DNA from: Xylocopa sonorina
Lineage: Eukaryota; Arthropoda; Insecta; Hymenoptera; Apidae
Assembly: GCF_050948175.1 (NCBI RefSeq)
Contig: NC_135194.1
Coordinates: 15,616,033-15,680,032, forward strand
Length of the DNA: 64,000 nucleotides
Direction of reading: 5' to 3'
This document shows positions 1 to 14,393 of this stretch, one piece after another (within the stretch, counting starts at the first letter, position 1; every line of letters starts with the position of its first letter). A program made the position numbers and the translations under genes. The notes beneath the pieces are model-generated. The model had not been told where the DNA came from. It saw only the letters and a program-made list of their open reading frames with translations, and ran no database searches.

Positions 1-1006
1 GAGGAGGGAACGAGAAGAGGCACGATCGACGAGGCGCTGGGCAGCTGTCGAAAGATTAAGATAACCCTCAAGTTAAGTGAACACGGGGTGTGTCTGGACT
101 GTGGATTTAAGGTGATTAAAGGCACCTGATATCGAGAATTATTATACCATATATATTCGGTGGTACGGCTGGAAGAAAGCGTATTCTGACGGGTGCGGAA
201 ATTTCGTTGCCCCGCGGTACGGTGGTTGCGCAGAGGTGGACGCTCTCCCGTGGAGCGATCCGTTAATTGGGGTGAGATCGCATCGAACGATGCATCGAGA
301 ATACGCCGGAGGTTTTTGTCACGAGGCACCTTCTCTCCTCGAACGACGTCGTTCGTGGTCTACGGGGGGGACAGGGAGTAGTAGGAGGCATGTACGAGCG
401 CGGCCAGCCGGAGGACGGCCGGGCTCATGGTAGGAACGTGACTTCGAGACGGAGGAATTGGTGAACCCGTGATCCCCACCCGATCAGATGATCCCGGACG
501 ACTTCGTGACTGAGTATTTGCTCAGCCATTTCCAGCCTCCGAGCTCTATCCGTACCTCCATCGATACATCCCTTCCAGGATACATAATTATATTATAATA
601 AACTGTAACGATACGAGAGGCTCGGCTCGTTGCCCTTCTGGCTGCCCGTTCGAGCCCCCTCGCGACCCCGCCTCGGAACCGTACCGCGTCGTTTTCTCCT
701 CTCGAGCGCGGACCGTCGCCCGGCGAAGACGAACGAACCGCGCGCGCAGGAAAGGTCGACGCCGCGGCGGGTAAAAAAGTGGTAAGGAAAGACGCGAAAG
801 CGAGAGAGGGCTGAACGAGGAAGGAACGGCGGAGAGGCGGAGGAACGCTAATTCTTCGTAGAGGTAGGCCGTGGCGTAGCGGTGAGCAGAGAGAAAGAGG
901 GACCCGGCGTGTCAGAGGGTCGAGTTTATCACTGTCATCTCTTGACGCCGTAGCTATGCCGTCTTAATAGGTTTAATGCCCGTCGTTGTGGGCCCTGGGC
1001 CCCCGA

Positions 1007-1035
1007 CTCTCTCTCAAGAGAGAGAGAGAGAGAGA
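1007..1035. repeat. Mirrored CT/GA tract able to form a hairpin
   Basis: About four CT units, then AA, then about nine GA units. The two halves are reverse complements, so the tract can fold on itself. Confidence 0.85.
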
Positions 1036-3345
1036 TCTCCCTCTCAGCCGGCTCGCGCGTACGCGTACCATTCGCGTACTCTCTTGGTACTCGCCGAGAT
1101 GGCGAGGGGACGGTGCCACGAGAAATGTCGCAGGACCAATCAGACGGAAATAAAAGATACCGGAGAGGAGGTAATGAGGCGAGCGGGGTGGGTGGACGTT
1201 GACAAAACGGATTACCTCGCGACGACGGCGCGTTGGAGGACGACGTCGGGAGTATAGAAGAAGCGAAACACGCTCGTCGAAGAATGAAATAGCCCGGGAT
1301 TCGAGGCGCTGTGCAAACAACCCTTTTCCTTAATCATTTAAGTGATTCGGTAAGCACTCGCCTAGCGTCGAATCGTTGGTAACTCTTGTGTAAACTGAAC
1401 CCTTTCTTGCGCCACCGTCCCACGGTCCCTTCGTCCGATAATGATAATACCCGTTCGCCTCGACTGCCGGGGTGAATAAAGCTCCGCCGTTTCGCGTCCG
1501 ACCGACCCTCGACGTCTCGCGAAAGCTCTTCAACTTCGCGACCCTGTCGCGAGCAATCGGCCTAGGCTCGAGGATCGGGCGTTTCGTCCGCGCGAGCTCG
1601 ATCAGACTTTTCCCTCGTTCGATAAGCGGGCGAATTTTATTTGGACGCGTCGCGATATATCCTGAGAGAGAGAGAGAGAAGGAGAGGGCGGAGGGTACGT
1701 AGTTGACGAGACGGTGGAATCCGAGGCGACGGGTCGACGTCGAATTCGATTAATTTTCCGGTCATTATTTTTTACGACTCCTTATCGCCGGCTCAGCTAC
1801 CGAGCGGTCGAGGGGCAACGGGTGTTATAGGATTTTCGTTTGGTTCGGATCGCGATTATCCGGCCGCGCTCTACATAAACGTCACCAGGGATCGACTCGG
1901 CCCCTAAAGACGCCCGATGGAAGATGAGACGCGATCCCGATCGAACGCGGAACTTTTATCCTGGGAGCAATCGAAGAACGAGAGGGGAGGAAGAACCGAA
2001 AGGGGTTGGTACGAATCGATATTAAGTACGAAGCGCGTTCGTCCACCGAAAAGTAAAGGAGTCGATCGGCCGTAATTTATACCGGTAACACAGTCATTAT
2101 CGAGAGTAATAAGCGGCCGTGAGATCGGCCGGTGGAAATTGAAATTTCGCGAAGCCGAACGACGCATCGGCGCATCGGTCGCGCCGCGTCGTCGACCGAT
2201 AATCACGATAATAGTTAATTACAAGAACGTGGTAATTCCGCGTAAATTACACAGCCAAATAAACTGCGCGCGCGTGTATGTCCCAATCTGACGCGGATCG
2301 CTCGACGGCCGAAAGTAACGCGTGTGTCAATTACGTGGAAAAGTGAGGCGTACGTGGCGGGAAAGTAGAGCCGCGCAGAAAAGCCGCGAGGTGCGGCCGG
2401 GGCCGAAAGAGAAAACCAAGCAAAAAGGGGTAACGGGTGGGTAACGGGGGTAAGGCGAGGGGAGGGGAGGACGGTGGGTTAACGAGACTCGCGGAGCGTG
2501 TCTCTTTGGCCGCGTCACGAATTCTTGTTCGCAGAGTCGTCTTCTCGGTTTGGTTTGATGGTAAGTCGGGTCTCTTTGGCAAGTTCCACGGGCACAGGGA
2601 GGAGCTCCGGAGTCGGGCTGGGCGGAGCCTGCGAACCACAAAACAGCCGTCGACTCACTTCGCGGCTCTCTGGCTACTATTAATTATTTATGCTGCGAGT
2701 GTTGCGCCGCTACCAACCCCGGTAACGACGGACCTGCACGTTGCAGCGTCCAAAGGAGCCCGGTGCACCGCGCCGTTCCGCTACCATCGCGCCTCTACAT
2801 CGTTATATACCTACCTGGCACCGATCCGGGACCGACCAAACCGAGCCAATCCTATCGAGAGCCACAATCGATTCGCCGGGAATAATAATTATGATTGGAT
2901 TCCCCGTGGTTCTGGGGGCAGGACTCTCCAAAGCTTTTTTCCCTCTTTCTTCCCTCTTTATTCCCTTCTTCCGCTGCCCCTGCTCCCTTTCGCCTTGCCG
3001 AACCCCGCTCGCTCGCCCTTCGATCAATCGAACCTTCGAGTCCTTGCCGGTTCTGGCCATCTTTGCGTCCTCCTCGCTTGGCCAATCCCCGGTAACAGCC
3101 ACTGCAACAACTGCAACAACAACAACAACAACAACACTTGTAGAACCGCGAGTAGAAATCCCTCGAGACAAAGAACGCCTGCACCCCCCCCCCCCCTTCT
3201 TTTTCCCGAAAACGTTCGTGAATTCGCGACACGTTCGAGGTTGCGGAAAGTGTGTAGAACTACGATGGAGGGAAAAAAGAAAACGAAGCGACGGAAAGGA
3301 AGAGTTGCTAGAAAAAGAAGAGTCGAGCATAGAGATCCACGAGAC

Positions 3346-3348
<3 letters not shown>

Positions 3349-3384
<36 letters not shown>
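3349..3384. repeat. (GA)18 microsatellite
   Basis: Uninterrupted GA dinucleotides, 36 bases, in GC-rich non-coding DNA. Confidence 0.95.
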
Positions 3385-3387
<3 letters not shown>

Positions 3388-4977
3388 GAGTAGAGTAAAA
3401 GGAAATAAAGGAGCGTCGGCGAAGCATTTTTCTTTGGACCGTGGAGCAGCCACCGTGTGATTACCCGGGACGAGGGGCATATATGAGTAATTTGTATTCA
3501 GCCCGATCATCCGTATCGAAATTCGAATCTACTTAGTTCTGAGAAGCCGTGGTACCTCGGCCATCCTCCAGGTTCGATCTCCTCTCCGGCATCTCTGTCG
3601 TTCCCTCGTGCGGTCGCGCTTTCTCTTCCGCGGCCCTCGATCCACTATTCCACCCTCCCGACTACACAGCTTAATATAATATTATTCCCGGTTTAGTTTA
3701 ATGGTGCCGGGCGATTATTACGCGGCCAGAGTCCGACCGACTGCTTCTTCGGGCCCCGGGTACTCTCGGTCTCTCTACCCCCTCGGCCCATCTGCCCCCT
3801 ACCCCGCTCTTTCTTTTTCTCGGCCGTGCCCTCTCCGCCGCTCGTTCACCCTCTTTTCTCCTCTTTCGCTCGTCTTCGCCGGTCCACGGTTGCGAGCGTA
3901 TGCGGACGCGCACACCGACTCGTTCTCGCGTCGGTACGCCGCCGCCCCGACGGGGGCTCGGACTGATCCTCCGAACAAAAAGCCCCAAAACAAAACGCCA
4001 TTATGATTAGTCCGTAGGATGGGTGGTCCAAATTACCGCTGGCTGCATTCCTGTACCGAGAGATCGATATATACTTCCCGAAAAAAAGTAACCGACGTTT
4101 CGCAAAAATTCGCCAGCGACAACGGACGCGGCGACCGCGGCCCCCGACGATTCCCATTCCCGGCGGACGCGAGGTGCGGAGCGGAGCAGAGCTTATGAGA
4201 CCGCGTTTCAAACTCGTTATACCGCGTAAGAGTCATTAAGAGTCGAATAATTACTCGTATCGTTCCTGACTTGATAGATCGTTCGATCGTGGCCGGGATG
4301 ACCCACGGGCGAGCCGAGCGAGCCGAAGGGACCTTTCCCGACGAAAGAGATTCGCACGGGACCGCGATCGTGCGAACCGCCGCTAATGGCGTGCACGCGT
4401 AGGATCGTAATTGCTCGCGAGCAATTATGCCCGTTCTGTGGGTTTACGCGCGCGCCTCCTCCGGCTCTCGCCGGCCCTGGGCCGCGGATCGATCCGATCG
4501 ACTCTGGCTGACGGAGATCGCCGCCCTCCGTGGACACGGGTCGCGTCGCGTCGTCGAGGGGTCGAGCGACGCCGCGACGATTCCGATCGTACGAATGACG
4601 AGCCGCGCGAGGCGACAAATCGTCCGTGGTCTCCCCGTAATTTACGGGGCGAGATCGATTAAATGGTGGCAAGAAGTCGAGTAATGCATGCGGTCCGTCG
4701 TTCCGCGGCGGCGGGTGGAGCCGCGCGGATATTAATGAAGATATTCAAATGAGACAAAAATGAGGGGAGAACTGGCCTTTGTCGGGCGCAAGGTTCGACC
4801 GGTGACTCGGCCTATGTAGATTACCCTTCGTCTCCTCCTTCTTCTGCTTCTTCTCCTTCTCAAACTCTTCATCCTGGATCCGCCTCGACCTCCACCACCT
4901 CCTCCTCCTCCTCCTCCTCTTCGAGCCGACCGATTTCGAGCGTTCTTCAAGCTCGAAAGCTTCTCCACGCACACACC

Positions 4978-4999
4978 CTCTCTCTCTCTCTCTCTCTCT
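4978..4999. repeat. (CT)n microsatellite
   Basis: Uninterrupted CT dinucleotides, 22 bases, following a CTC/CTT-rich pyrimidine stretch at 4828-4922. Confidence 0.95.
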
Positions 5000-5332
5000 G
5001 TCGCTTTTTTCCATAAGAGCACCAAAGGTTCGAACGTAACATCGGGTTACGGGATCGACACATCGCGATGCTTTCGAGCGTTGAAAGGGGTTTGCTTCTT
5101 TTAATTGGTAGCTCGAGCCGGGTCGAGTGGTCCGAGGAAAGTGGATTAGCGACACGGAAAAGCTTAAATTGGGGGAATATCGTTAGGTCGGCGCATAGCG
5201 CCGCGAACCCGATCTGTCATTAGCGGGTTGCTTAATTCACTTGTTTCTTCAGTTTCCACTCGGATGAAATTAGAGCCGCGGCAAGGAGGCAAGGCGGACC
5301 AAGCCCCGGCGAACAGACAGCGCACCCAGTCA

Positions 5333-5383
5333 GCCAGCCAACCCAACCCAGCGAACCAACCAGCCAGCCAGCCAGCCAGCCCA
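5333..5383. repeat. (CCAG)n tetranucleotide repeat
   Basis: CCAG units cluster at 5333-5340 and 5360-5383, separated by related AACC/CCAA units. On the minus strand it reads as a glycine/tryptophan/leucine-rich frame, an artefact of the repeat. Confidence 0.85.
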
Positions 5384-8300
5384 GTGGATGTCATTAAGAG
5401 CCTTTTAAATCGCCCTTAAGACCCGCCGGGCCATTAGAGGATCGCGGGAGGAAAGGGCAACCCTTGTACGTAGATATCTTTTTTCCCTTCCGCGGCGGCA
5501 CCGGCGACGACGGTGGCACCCGTCGTGTCGACATCTCGCCAGGAACGACGACGCGGTTCCCCCGTTAACGGCATTTCCCTCTCGACAATGCTCGAGAGCT
5601 CGCGGCTCTACGCTCTCCGATCTCCGTATCTACTTTACGCTTTATCCAGTTACTCGCGACTAATGTCGTTACTCGTCTTCCGGCAGTCGCTTTTCCGGCA
5701 GCGCACTTCGCGAAACGAGGCCGCCGCCGCCGCCGTCGCCGCCACCTTTCTTCACGGATCGAGGAACGATCGAAACGATCGTTTCTTCGCCCCGGTGGCG
5801 CCACTCGCTACCGTGTGTGTCCGTCCGCGCTGCCCCGTTCCACGTACCAAACAATGAGAACGATCGACCGTCGTCCCAGTTTTAATTGATATTTCGTCGG
5901 CGGCGCGGCCCATTGTTTCCTCCGTTTCCATTATCGACACCTTTGTGCTCCGCCGATACGGGCCAAACGTCATTTTCGCAGACACTCCCCGTCTGTATGG
6001 CCGGCGGATCTTATTTGTCGAGTCATTACCGAAAGCTATACCTGCTCCGAATAGATCACCGGCCACGCCGCGGTGATTACCGCGATACTCGTGGGCCGAA
6101 CAAAAGAAGAAAGCCACCTTTCTTTCCACCGTTCGCCGTGACGGCATCCGGGTGAGAGGGTCCGCCGGATTTTTCCAACGGACCAACGACGACGACCTAT
6201 CGGCGATGACCGCGATTACGGTCGCCGTGGCCGTAAAAAAACCGTGGCCGGCGGAAAATCAGGAAGACGCGTGGAAAGGGCGGCCGGTGGGTGTCTTCGG
6301 ATCGAGCGGCGGTGATTAGCGCCTAAGTAAATACGCGTGATTCGCGATAACGCGAGCCAGTTGCGGGAGGTTGAACCGCGATACACCCGATAACCCTATC
6401 TGTCCGAGTACGGTAAATCATAACCTCGGGTTATGGTTAGCGAACTCGGTATTTACCGTCCACGGTTGCCGTAAAAAATTGCTTCGTACCCCGGGAGACG
6501 ATACTTTTAACCCGTGCGGAGGACGCACGGTGCTTTCCCACGATGGCCTGGCGGAAGGTGTTTCACCTCGCGGGCCACCGTTTTTCCCCTTTCGATACGG
6601 ATTCGCCGGTGAAAATGCTCGCTCGGAAACCGGTTCGATTCATTCCTAGCCGGGTAAACGCGCGCGCGATCTCGTGTTACGCGTCCCTCGCGGAGAAGAA
6701 GTTTCGAAAACGTCGCCGCGTAAGACTTCGCCGGAAGGGCAGCTCGGTTACGACGTCTCCTAAGGCGAGCGTGGTATTATCCGCGAGGTGGCCGACGACA
6801 AACCGAGTCCCCCCATTAGTCACGAGCACCGGTAACGTTGGCCCGCAATTACCGCCGGTATTAATCTACCCGGTGTGCTACCGATTATTAAGGCGACGAC
6901 AATAAGAGTAAAGCCGAATTAAACGCGAGAGAGCGACTCGGTTGGCCGCGTATCGCCGCGGGAACTCGTCGGTTAATTGTTGCACTCTATATGCTAAACG
7001 CGACGGGGCCCTCGACGCGTGTGCGATATCGCGGGCGAGTACCGAGCGAGTTATGGGACGGTCGCCGCCTCCGTCATGCGAAACATCGAATCGCTTATCT
7101 GTGCTCTCTCGCCGCGGTGGAGAACACGCCGGCCACCCCGGGCATTGGCCATCGTTTCACCGGGCGAACCGGCTACTCCTCGAATTAATTAATCCCTCGA
7201 ATTTCGTTTCGCTGCTGGCTTCCGTGCGCGCCGGTGCACGGTGTTTAAGATCGCGCGAGCGAGCGGAGAACGAACGGGAAAGTCGAGCGGCGGGGAACGG
7301 ACACGGGGAAGCGGTTCTCGTGGAAGCGGGAACGCGAAAGGCTGCCTCGAGTGTCAGCAGGCACGGAAACCAAATTCCATTCGGCGTCACTCAATATTCC
7401 GTGTCGAAACGAGAAGAGCCACGCAAGCAACAACGCCAGCAGGACGCGCGTCCTCGGGGTCTTTTGTTTCACGATGCGGGCGGCACAGGTGCCACACCGC
7501 CGCCGGTGGACCCCGGTTCGCTGCGTGGCCGCTCGGGCGACAAAGAGATCCGCCACAGGAACAACCACGTTTCAAGCCATAAGGGTAGTATCGTGTATCT
7601 CATTGTCGACGAAATCGAGATTTTTCGCTCGCAAACACGTACGCGACGCACGGGAAGAGAAACTAGCGGGCCCTCGATTAAGCGTTATTTGACAGTTACG
7701 AGCGCGAGGAGCGTTGTAATTAAACTGGATTACCATCGAAACGGTGAATCGAATATTCATATAGCTGTCGTTATTTAACGTTGCAAACGGAGGATCTCGC
7801 ACCTGCCTCGAGGACCGCTCGACATCGCCACCCTCTGTTCCTTTCCTCTTGAAGCGTTCGCGCGACAGCCAAAAGCGGAAACGCAAACGCGTGCTGCTCG
7901 ACGCGGTATCGCGTGTAACGCGATATCGAGCAAAGTCCGGAGAGATCCTCTTTAGCGCTTGGACTAAAGCCACGAACGCTGGAGAACCGGTGGAGGAGAT
8001 CGGTAAACGCGAAATCGCGGTGGCACGCACCAACGTAACCCAATAGGGCGCGTGCGTGCGTGCGTGCCTGCATGCGTACGTGCGAGTACCAGCTACTTTC
8101 CAGCAGCGCTCCAATTAACCAGTTTTTAGATCGGTTTACGTTATTAAACGCCGCGGCGAAATAATCGGCTCTCGATCGTTCCTCGTCTCGACTGGCGAAC
8201 GAGTCCGCGCGTGGCGAACGGAACGAACCAGCGGGGGTGGTCGAAGAAACATCGAAACACCTTTACGCCTGTCGCGTATCGAAACGAGAAAGAAATACGT

Positions 8301-11300
8301 CCTCGTAACTAACTCAATCAACGCGTCCGCGCCCCTCTGGATGTAATCGAAGCAACAGGAGAGAGAAAGAGAGCGGGACAGGGGGTGGTGTGTATAGCGT
8401 GGAGATATATCGAGCGAAGAACAGAGAGAGCGTTGGCAGAGTGGCGATGAGAAGAGCGGGGGTTACGTCGGGGACAGCGGGAACCGGCGAGGATGACGAG
8501 GCAACGATAATTGCGATCGGAGCCGATCGGTGAAATCCTAATATAACGGGGCGCGGAAATGCATGGAATATAAGCGCGGCGGGTAGGTAAGCCGTAAGCC
8601 ACTAGTCCTGACGGAGAGAACGACGGAGGCAGATCAGCTCGGTCGGTGGGGTGGCGGTCGCGGGGCGACGGGTTCGACGGGGGGGGTGGGCGACGCGGCC
8701 GAGCAGGTATAACCTATTGTAATCAATATTAATTACTCGAGACAATGGAATCTCATTGGACTCGATCGTTCGAGCGGGCTCGCAACGAGATGGCGATAGG
8801 GTGGACGGGGGATGGCGGAGGTGTTGCGGACGGGAGGGAGGACGTCCAGGTTATGTTTGGCTCTAACGGAGGGCGGTAATGTAACGCGCGCTTACCGCGA
8901 GTGTGAGCGGGCAATACGTACGTGATTCTCGAGAGCGAGCCCGCTCTATGTTGGAGCATAATCTATTGTTGTTGACGTTATGCGTTATGCACGCGCGACC
9001 CGTCGCTGCCGGCCCTGGCTCCGCAGCCAGCCTCCGCCGCGTCGCTCTCTGCCTCTGTGTTACCGCTCTGCCTCGATGGGTTCACCGCCATCCAACGGCT
9101 ACCACCCCGTGTCCCTCTTCTCCTAGCCGGGGACACCCCCGTTTCGCGACTCTATACCCCTCTACCACCTACAACCTACCCCTTTCCCTTTTCTCTCTAT
9201 CCCCTACCCGACACGTCCGCCTCTATCTCTGTCTTTCCATACCTTTGCTCTCCTCTATAGTCGACCGCGTTCGCGTCCGGGCAATGGACGCTCGAGAAAC
9301 GACAACAACGAGCACGCTGACAACAACGCCAACGACAATGCCATCCGATGCGAGCCATCCTCCTCTGCGCGCCGCTCCAACGATCCCAAACTCGACGCCC
9401 CGACCGCCGACGCACACCAACACTTATCTTCTCGTTACGCGAGCCTACCTTCCCGTGGCTACAGCCTCGTCATTACCGCGATGCGTTGTCGCTAGAAATT
9501 AGATATTATATAGCCTGGCCGCGTATCGGTTTCTAGCGCGCGCCATCGCATCCAACGACTCGTCCTCGTTCCATCGAGGATCGACCGGCCGCGGCAGCGG
9601 CGGCACCGACGACGGCGCGCCTTTTTTCCAACATCCTCCAACGGATGAACGAACCCAGATGGGGGGGAGGGGACCGAGTTTTTCGCGGGTCGCCGTCGGA
9701 ACGATCGCTCTCCTCTGAAAACGCAGAGTCACGTCTCGATTGCGAGGACAAACCAAAAGAAGAGGATGGAAACCAGTCGAGGGGTCTTTCTTTCGAGATC
9801 GCTCTTCCGATTTGCATACCGTGACCACGGACCGCGACAACGATCGAGAAGAATCCTGGTATCGTAACGGTGAAAACAGACGGACAATCGTTAATTATCG
9901 AGCATCGACTAATTAGCCCGGGGGCCGGTCGGAAGTCGAGCGTCCGACGCCTTCCACGGCTCGAGCGCGAGCGACAGGGCGACGACGAAACGATGACGAC
10001 CACTTTTTGCGTACACACCGGCTACCGGTTGAACGAGCGACGCGGGTGGAAATTAGTTCCCAGAAGAGATCGGTTTCGCGTGTCCGGCGCTCATCAGCTG
10101 CGCGGTGCGTGTTACAACGTTATTTCTGCCACGCTCCGCGACCGTTAGGAACCCCCGAGGGTTGCCACGCTGTTCCGGGGGTGGCGTTTTCCGGCAAAGA
10201 TTCTTCCGATCCGCTGGCCATCGGCAAGCCGCGACAAACGCCAGCTCCATCCACTCGTCGTGACTTTACTCTAGTCATCGTTCTCTGCGCGACTCCGATA
10301 ACTCGTCGCCCTTCGCTGGCGCCGCATCGGGGACCTGGCGAACCGATTAATCGTCGTTTCCGAAACGCAGAAAAACCAAGGAACGAGAGAAGCCTTGCCG
10401 ATCTAGGCGGTCACGTAAGGGGGTAGCAAGCCTGGCTATTTTCTGCTCGTAGGCGTTTCGCATAGTATCGGACTCTCTCGAGGCGCTCCAAGAGCCCGTG
10501 CAACCCCCCCTGCCGAGCGGTGTCGAAGGAAAGGCTTTCCTTGTACCCGGACACCTTCCGGCGCGGTATCGTTTCCGTTTTGAAAGCAACGTTTCAGCAC
10601 GTATTACACCGCGTCATATACCGCGGACACGTGGCAATTACCGCGTGGCGATAATCACGTAGAGGTCGTTGAAAAACCGGTAACCGAGGTGGTATCGTCG
10701 ATGCGCCTCATTAAGCCTCGGTTGTACGCGGGAGGGAGCGAGACGAGCAACAGGGAATCGTTACTTTGGCTTCATTTTGACTGGCTGGCCACCGGTAACG
10801 TCACGCTCGTCGCGAGAATCGGCGATTCGAGAGGTCGCAGTCAAATCCGACTCGAGTCTTCGGGGAACGAGGATAATTTGGTAATTCGATGGAGATACCT
10901 CTGCACGCCGACGAAAGTGAACTGTTTATAAAATAATCGTAATTTCGGTCCGATCCGCGGGCGAGATAGGCCCGGCGAAGAAGCAGCTCGGTTCTGTCCG
11001 GGCAAAGTGGCAGGTGCCAAAGGCTTTCGATTATTCCGGCTTTGATCGGAGGAGGAGAGCCACGTGTAATGGGGGTTTCGCTACCTCCACGGTTGCCATA
11101 TGCCCACCGCCTAATTTTTACGGTGTCGATCGGCCATCCCAGGCACCGAGAGAGAAACCCGTGCGCGTATATACCTCGGGCGACTTCGCTCGAATTTATA
11201 GGTTTTCAGCGCTATTCTCGGCGAGCCACTCTCCACCTCAGGAAATTTCAAGAGCCGCCAAATTTGCGTTGAAATCCATACCCTCGGATAGTTTATTATC

Positions 11301-13106
11301 GCTTCGCAACGATCGTCGGGCGAAACGACTGGCTTAACTCGACCGTCTATGGTCAGGGGGACGCGAAACAAGAAAAACGATCGAGACGAAACCGAGCCAG
11401 GAGAGGAAGAGTTTATCGACCAGCCTGTGTTTTCTACGCGCCCCCGTCTTTCGCTTGGTTCCTCGTCGCGCGTCCACCGGAAGGGTGGTGGGCGATGTGT
11501 ACGAAGAAGAGAAAATTTCAACCGCTGAGACGCGTCTCGGCGCGGGAAACGCGCGGCATCGTGCTCGACGAACCACTCGCGCCCTAAATCGAAGGTGTCG
11601 AGTTCGTTCGGGGATCCGTGTCGAGGGACCGACGAAAGAGGGAACGACCGTACGACTTTTCGCCGGAACACGGAAACGGCACGCACCGTCGAACGCAACG
11701 AATCGACGCCAGGCGCTTCTTCCTAATTGGCTAACTACAGGATCTGATTTCGGGTGTAATCGCATTAGCCCCTGACATGCCATCGGATCGTTTTGCCGTG
11801 CGAGTTCTCGCACTTAATTTCCCCGCGCTCTGCCGCCGCGCGGCAACCAATTTCTCGCGCCTCTCGCCTTTCACCCTTCCCCGTGCATCAAACGCGCGCG
11901 CGCGCGTACTCACCCACCCGTTCGCACACACGGCCAGACCTTCGTTTCAACTACCCGTATTTTCATAGATTCCAATCTTTACGAACCTGAAAACGCGTTG
12001 CGCTACGCGAGACTCGTAATTAAAAGAAATTGTCGGACCAAGACGATCGAAAGTCCTCCTCGAGGAAGTTGCGGAACTTGCGGATGGTTCGTTTCCAAAA
12101 AAAAAAAAAAGTGACGAAAGGAAAGAGACGAGGACGATGAACGAATGCGCGATATCGTGGAACCGTCCATCGATGGGTCGCGAGGACGAACCGCGTCTCA
12201 CCCCCTTCATCGCGCGTAACACCGCCGGTGAGCCGCTCGGGGGTGCGCCCTCGATACCATCGGGCATCGTTGCTCGTGCGCGCGGCTAGATTCGACCGCG
12301 ACAAGACTTTCCCGGCGTGTTTGAAAACTATTAGAGAAGATACGAGTTGTTAATGCACTTATCGCTGAGCGAGATAACGCGGCGGGCTTGTCGGCCGGTG
12401 CGAGAAATGGAGGAGAAAGGCAAGCGAGGGACAGAGAACGGGGGTGTGTCTCGGTTGGTCTAATCCTTCGGTCTCGCGCTAATTCCAATCGATACCCGGA
12501 CGAATATCGAATTAACCGGGCGGACGATTGCGTGACGACGAATTCTTCGCGGATCGTAGCGAACGGAAGTCCGTGCTCGCCGAAGGAAGCTTCCCTCGTA
12601 GCCGGTTTCGCAAATTTCCGCTGCGAACACCTTTCGGGTTTCCGCAAACCCCCGGCTGGCCGGCCGCGTCCACGGGTGTTGTCCATCTTTGTGGAAGCGA
12701 ACGGATAGATAGGTTTCGCCTGGCGATCCACAGGATCGGGGCATCATCGGATCGAATCGAGGCACGGATCACCGATTTCCGTGTGCGCGCACAGAGAGGC
12801 GACGGGTTTCGCTCTCGCCGGGCAACAAGCCCTCCGGGCTCGGACCGACGGGGCAATAATTAGAAAATCGTCCCGCCACCGAATAACCGGACCCTGTCCC
12901 TTGTCGCGTCGCACACAGGCGACGCGACGCGACGCGTCCATCTACGCAGCACACCCCGTGGCAAGAAGAAGCATATTTCCGCAGGCTTGTTAATCCGCGA
13001 GGATACTCTGACGCGATTAATCGCGTCCCGCGGGCGCATCGCGGAACCAATCACTCTCCTCTGATGAAAGAATAATCGAGAATTCCTGGGAAAATCTAAC
13101 TCGTCG

Positions 13107-13132
13107 TTTTTTTTTTTTTTTTTTTTTTTTTT
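13107..13132. repeat. T26 homopolymer
   Basis: Twenty-six consecutive T. No retroposon body is recognisable next to it, so it is not called as a retrotransposon tail. Confidence 0.95.
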
Positions 13133-14081
13133 GTCGCTTGTTCAACGATGCTCGCAGAAAGAAACGAGTGGATTTTTTTTCTGAACGTAATCGGACAAAA
13201 CGATCAATGATAACGAGAATACGAGGGGGTGGCACGAACGAATCCCGGGCCCAGGTTCGTTGATAATAAGGTTCGGTTTTGATTAGCACGGAGACTGTTT
13301 AACGGTTTGATACCTCGCCGGTAATCGAATCCGGACCTAATCTCTCAAGTTATAACCAGATTATTGCCTCCTCCATGCACTTGCTCTGCAACGTTCTCCA
13401 CCGCTCCGTTCCGTACTGTCGGCTCGTATCGTCGTTCGCCACCTATCCGCCCTCTTTCGCCCCTCGATTCACCGTTACCAGCGTCTTACGTGTCTTTCCG
13501 ACGAGTCACGGCAACCCTCCTGGCCCTATCGACGGCAATCTCGAAGCGAACGATTCGAGGCTTGCCGGACGACGCGGGATCCGGTTGGGTGGGATCAATT
13601 TGGGTAAAATTTCGAAAGGCGCGAGCAAATCGGAGAGGATCAACGTCCCCGCAGCGAGTCGATCGGCGACGCTCTTTCATCGGAAATGCGCGACGTCTCG
13701 CAGGCATTCCCAGCCGCGTCCTCCAATTTATATGGCTGCCATCTTAGATCGATAGTAGTCGTACAACGTGACGCGTTATATACGCGGATCGTAGCAGGTA
13801 GTCGTGTTAGGTTACAGTTTTAAACGCGGCCAAATTACACGTTTGCGCTTGCGCGCGCGGGGGGGCGCGTTTAAAATATTCCAACGTCGGGTTGGCGCGG
13901 GAAAGGGCGAAATAAATGTTACGGCATTACGATGGACAACGTGCACTCGCTCACCTATACCTCTCGGCCCCCTTAAGGAGTCCACCAGCACCACCACCAT
14001 CAAAGCTACTACCACCTCTTCTCTCACTCTTTCCCTTCTATAGATTCTTCCCTCCCTGACTCGTGTTCTCCATCGTTTTCC

Positions 14082-14130
14082 TTCGTCGTCGTCCTCGTCG
14101 TCCTCGTCGTCGTCGTCGTCTTCGTCGTCG
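14082..14130. repeat. GTC/CTC trinucleotide repeat
   Basis: Mostly GTC with interspersed CTC and TTC triplets; its complement gives an acidic D/E-rich frame on the minus strand that is a repeat artefact. Confidence 0.9.
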
Positions 14131-14353
14131 TTAGGTTTTCTGCGCTCGGTAGCCGCGCGAATAAGCGCGTGTGCGTGTGTATACAAGTCGGTCCGCGTAT
14201 TTGCACGTGTACGCGGCTGGCCATCGATATCTATATATCGGCAACAACGTCGTTCGCCACGGGACAAGAGAGGAAGGGCGCGGAAAAAGAGCAAAACCAC
14301 GAAAGGAGGAGTAAGAGACGCGAAAGAGGAGCAGAGGAAGCGTACGACTCCGA

Positions 14354-14393
14354 CAGGAGAAGAAGAAGGAGGAGGAGGAGGAGGAGGAGGAGG
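14354..14393. repeat. GGA/GAA trinucleotide repeat
   Basis: Purine-only GGA repeat preceded by GAA units. The complement yields a proline/serine run on the minus strand. Confidence 0.9.

Larger units (their letters stand above)
1..8400. other. GC-rich non-coding block, left part
   Basis: No gene could be supported. Open frames here, including 278-318-codon ones at 2437-3393 and 6942-7778, are low-complexity or arginine-rich and overlap others on both strands. The block holds GA/CT tracts near 1007-1035, 1664-1679, 3349-3384 and 4978-4999. It also has a CAA repeat at 3111-3136, a C13 run at 3184-3196, CTC-rich sequence at 4828-4922, CCAG repeats at 5360-5383 and GTGC repeats near 8050-8068. 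Confidence 0.7.

Noticed and set aside
2437..3393. 318-codon open frame (plus strand)
   Set aside because: Spans CAA, poly-C and GA repeats, has overlapping long frames in the other frames and strand, and is low-complexity; a product of GC-rich DNA lacking stops.
6631..6650. GGTTCGATTC-like B box suggesting a tRNA
   Set aside because: No matching A box at the right spacing and no cloverleaf or acceptor stem could be drawn.
6942..7778. 278-codon open frame (plus strand)
   Set aside because: Arginine/serine-rich with no recognisable domain, overlapped by several open frames on both strands, and its first codon is not an ATG start.
8560..8620. TATAAG as a promoter TATA box
   Set aside because: No TCAGT initiator about 30 bp downstream and no gene follows.
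13107..13132. T26 run as the tail of a retroposon
   Set aside because: No element body, internal promoter or target-site duplication recognised beside it.
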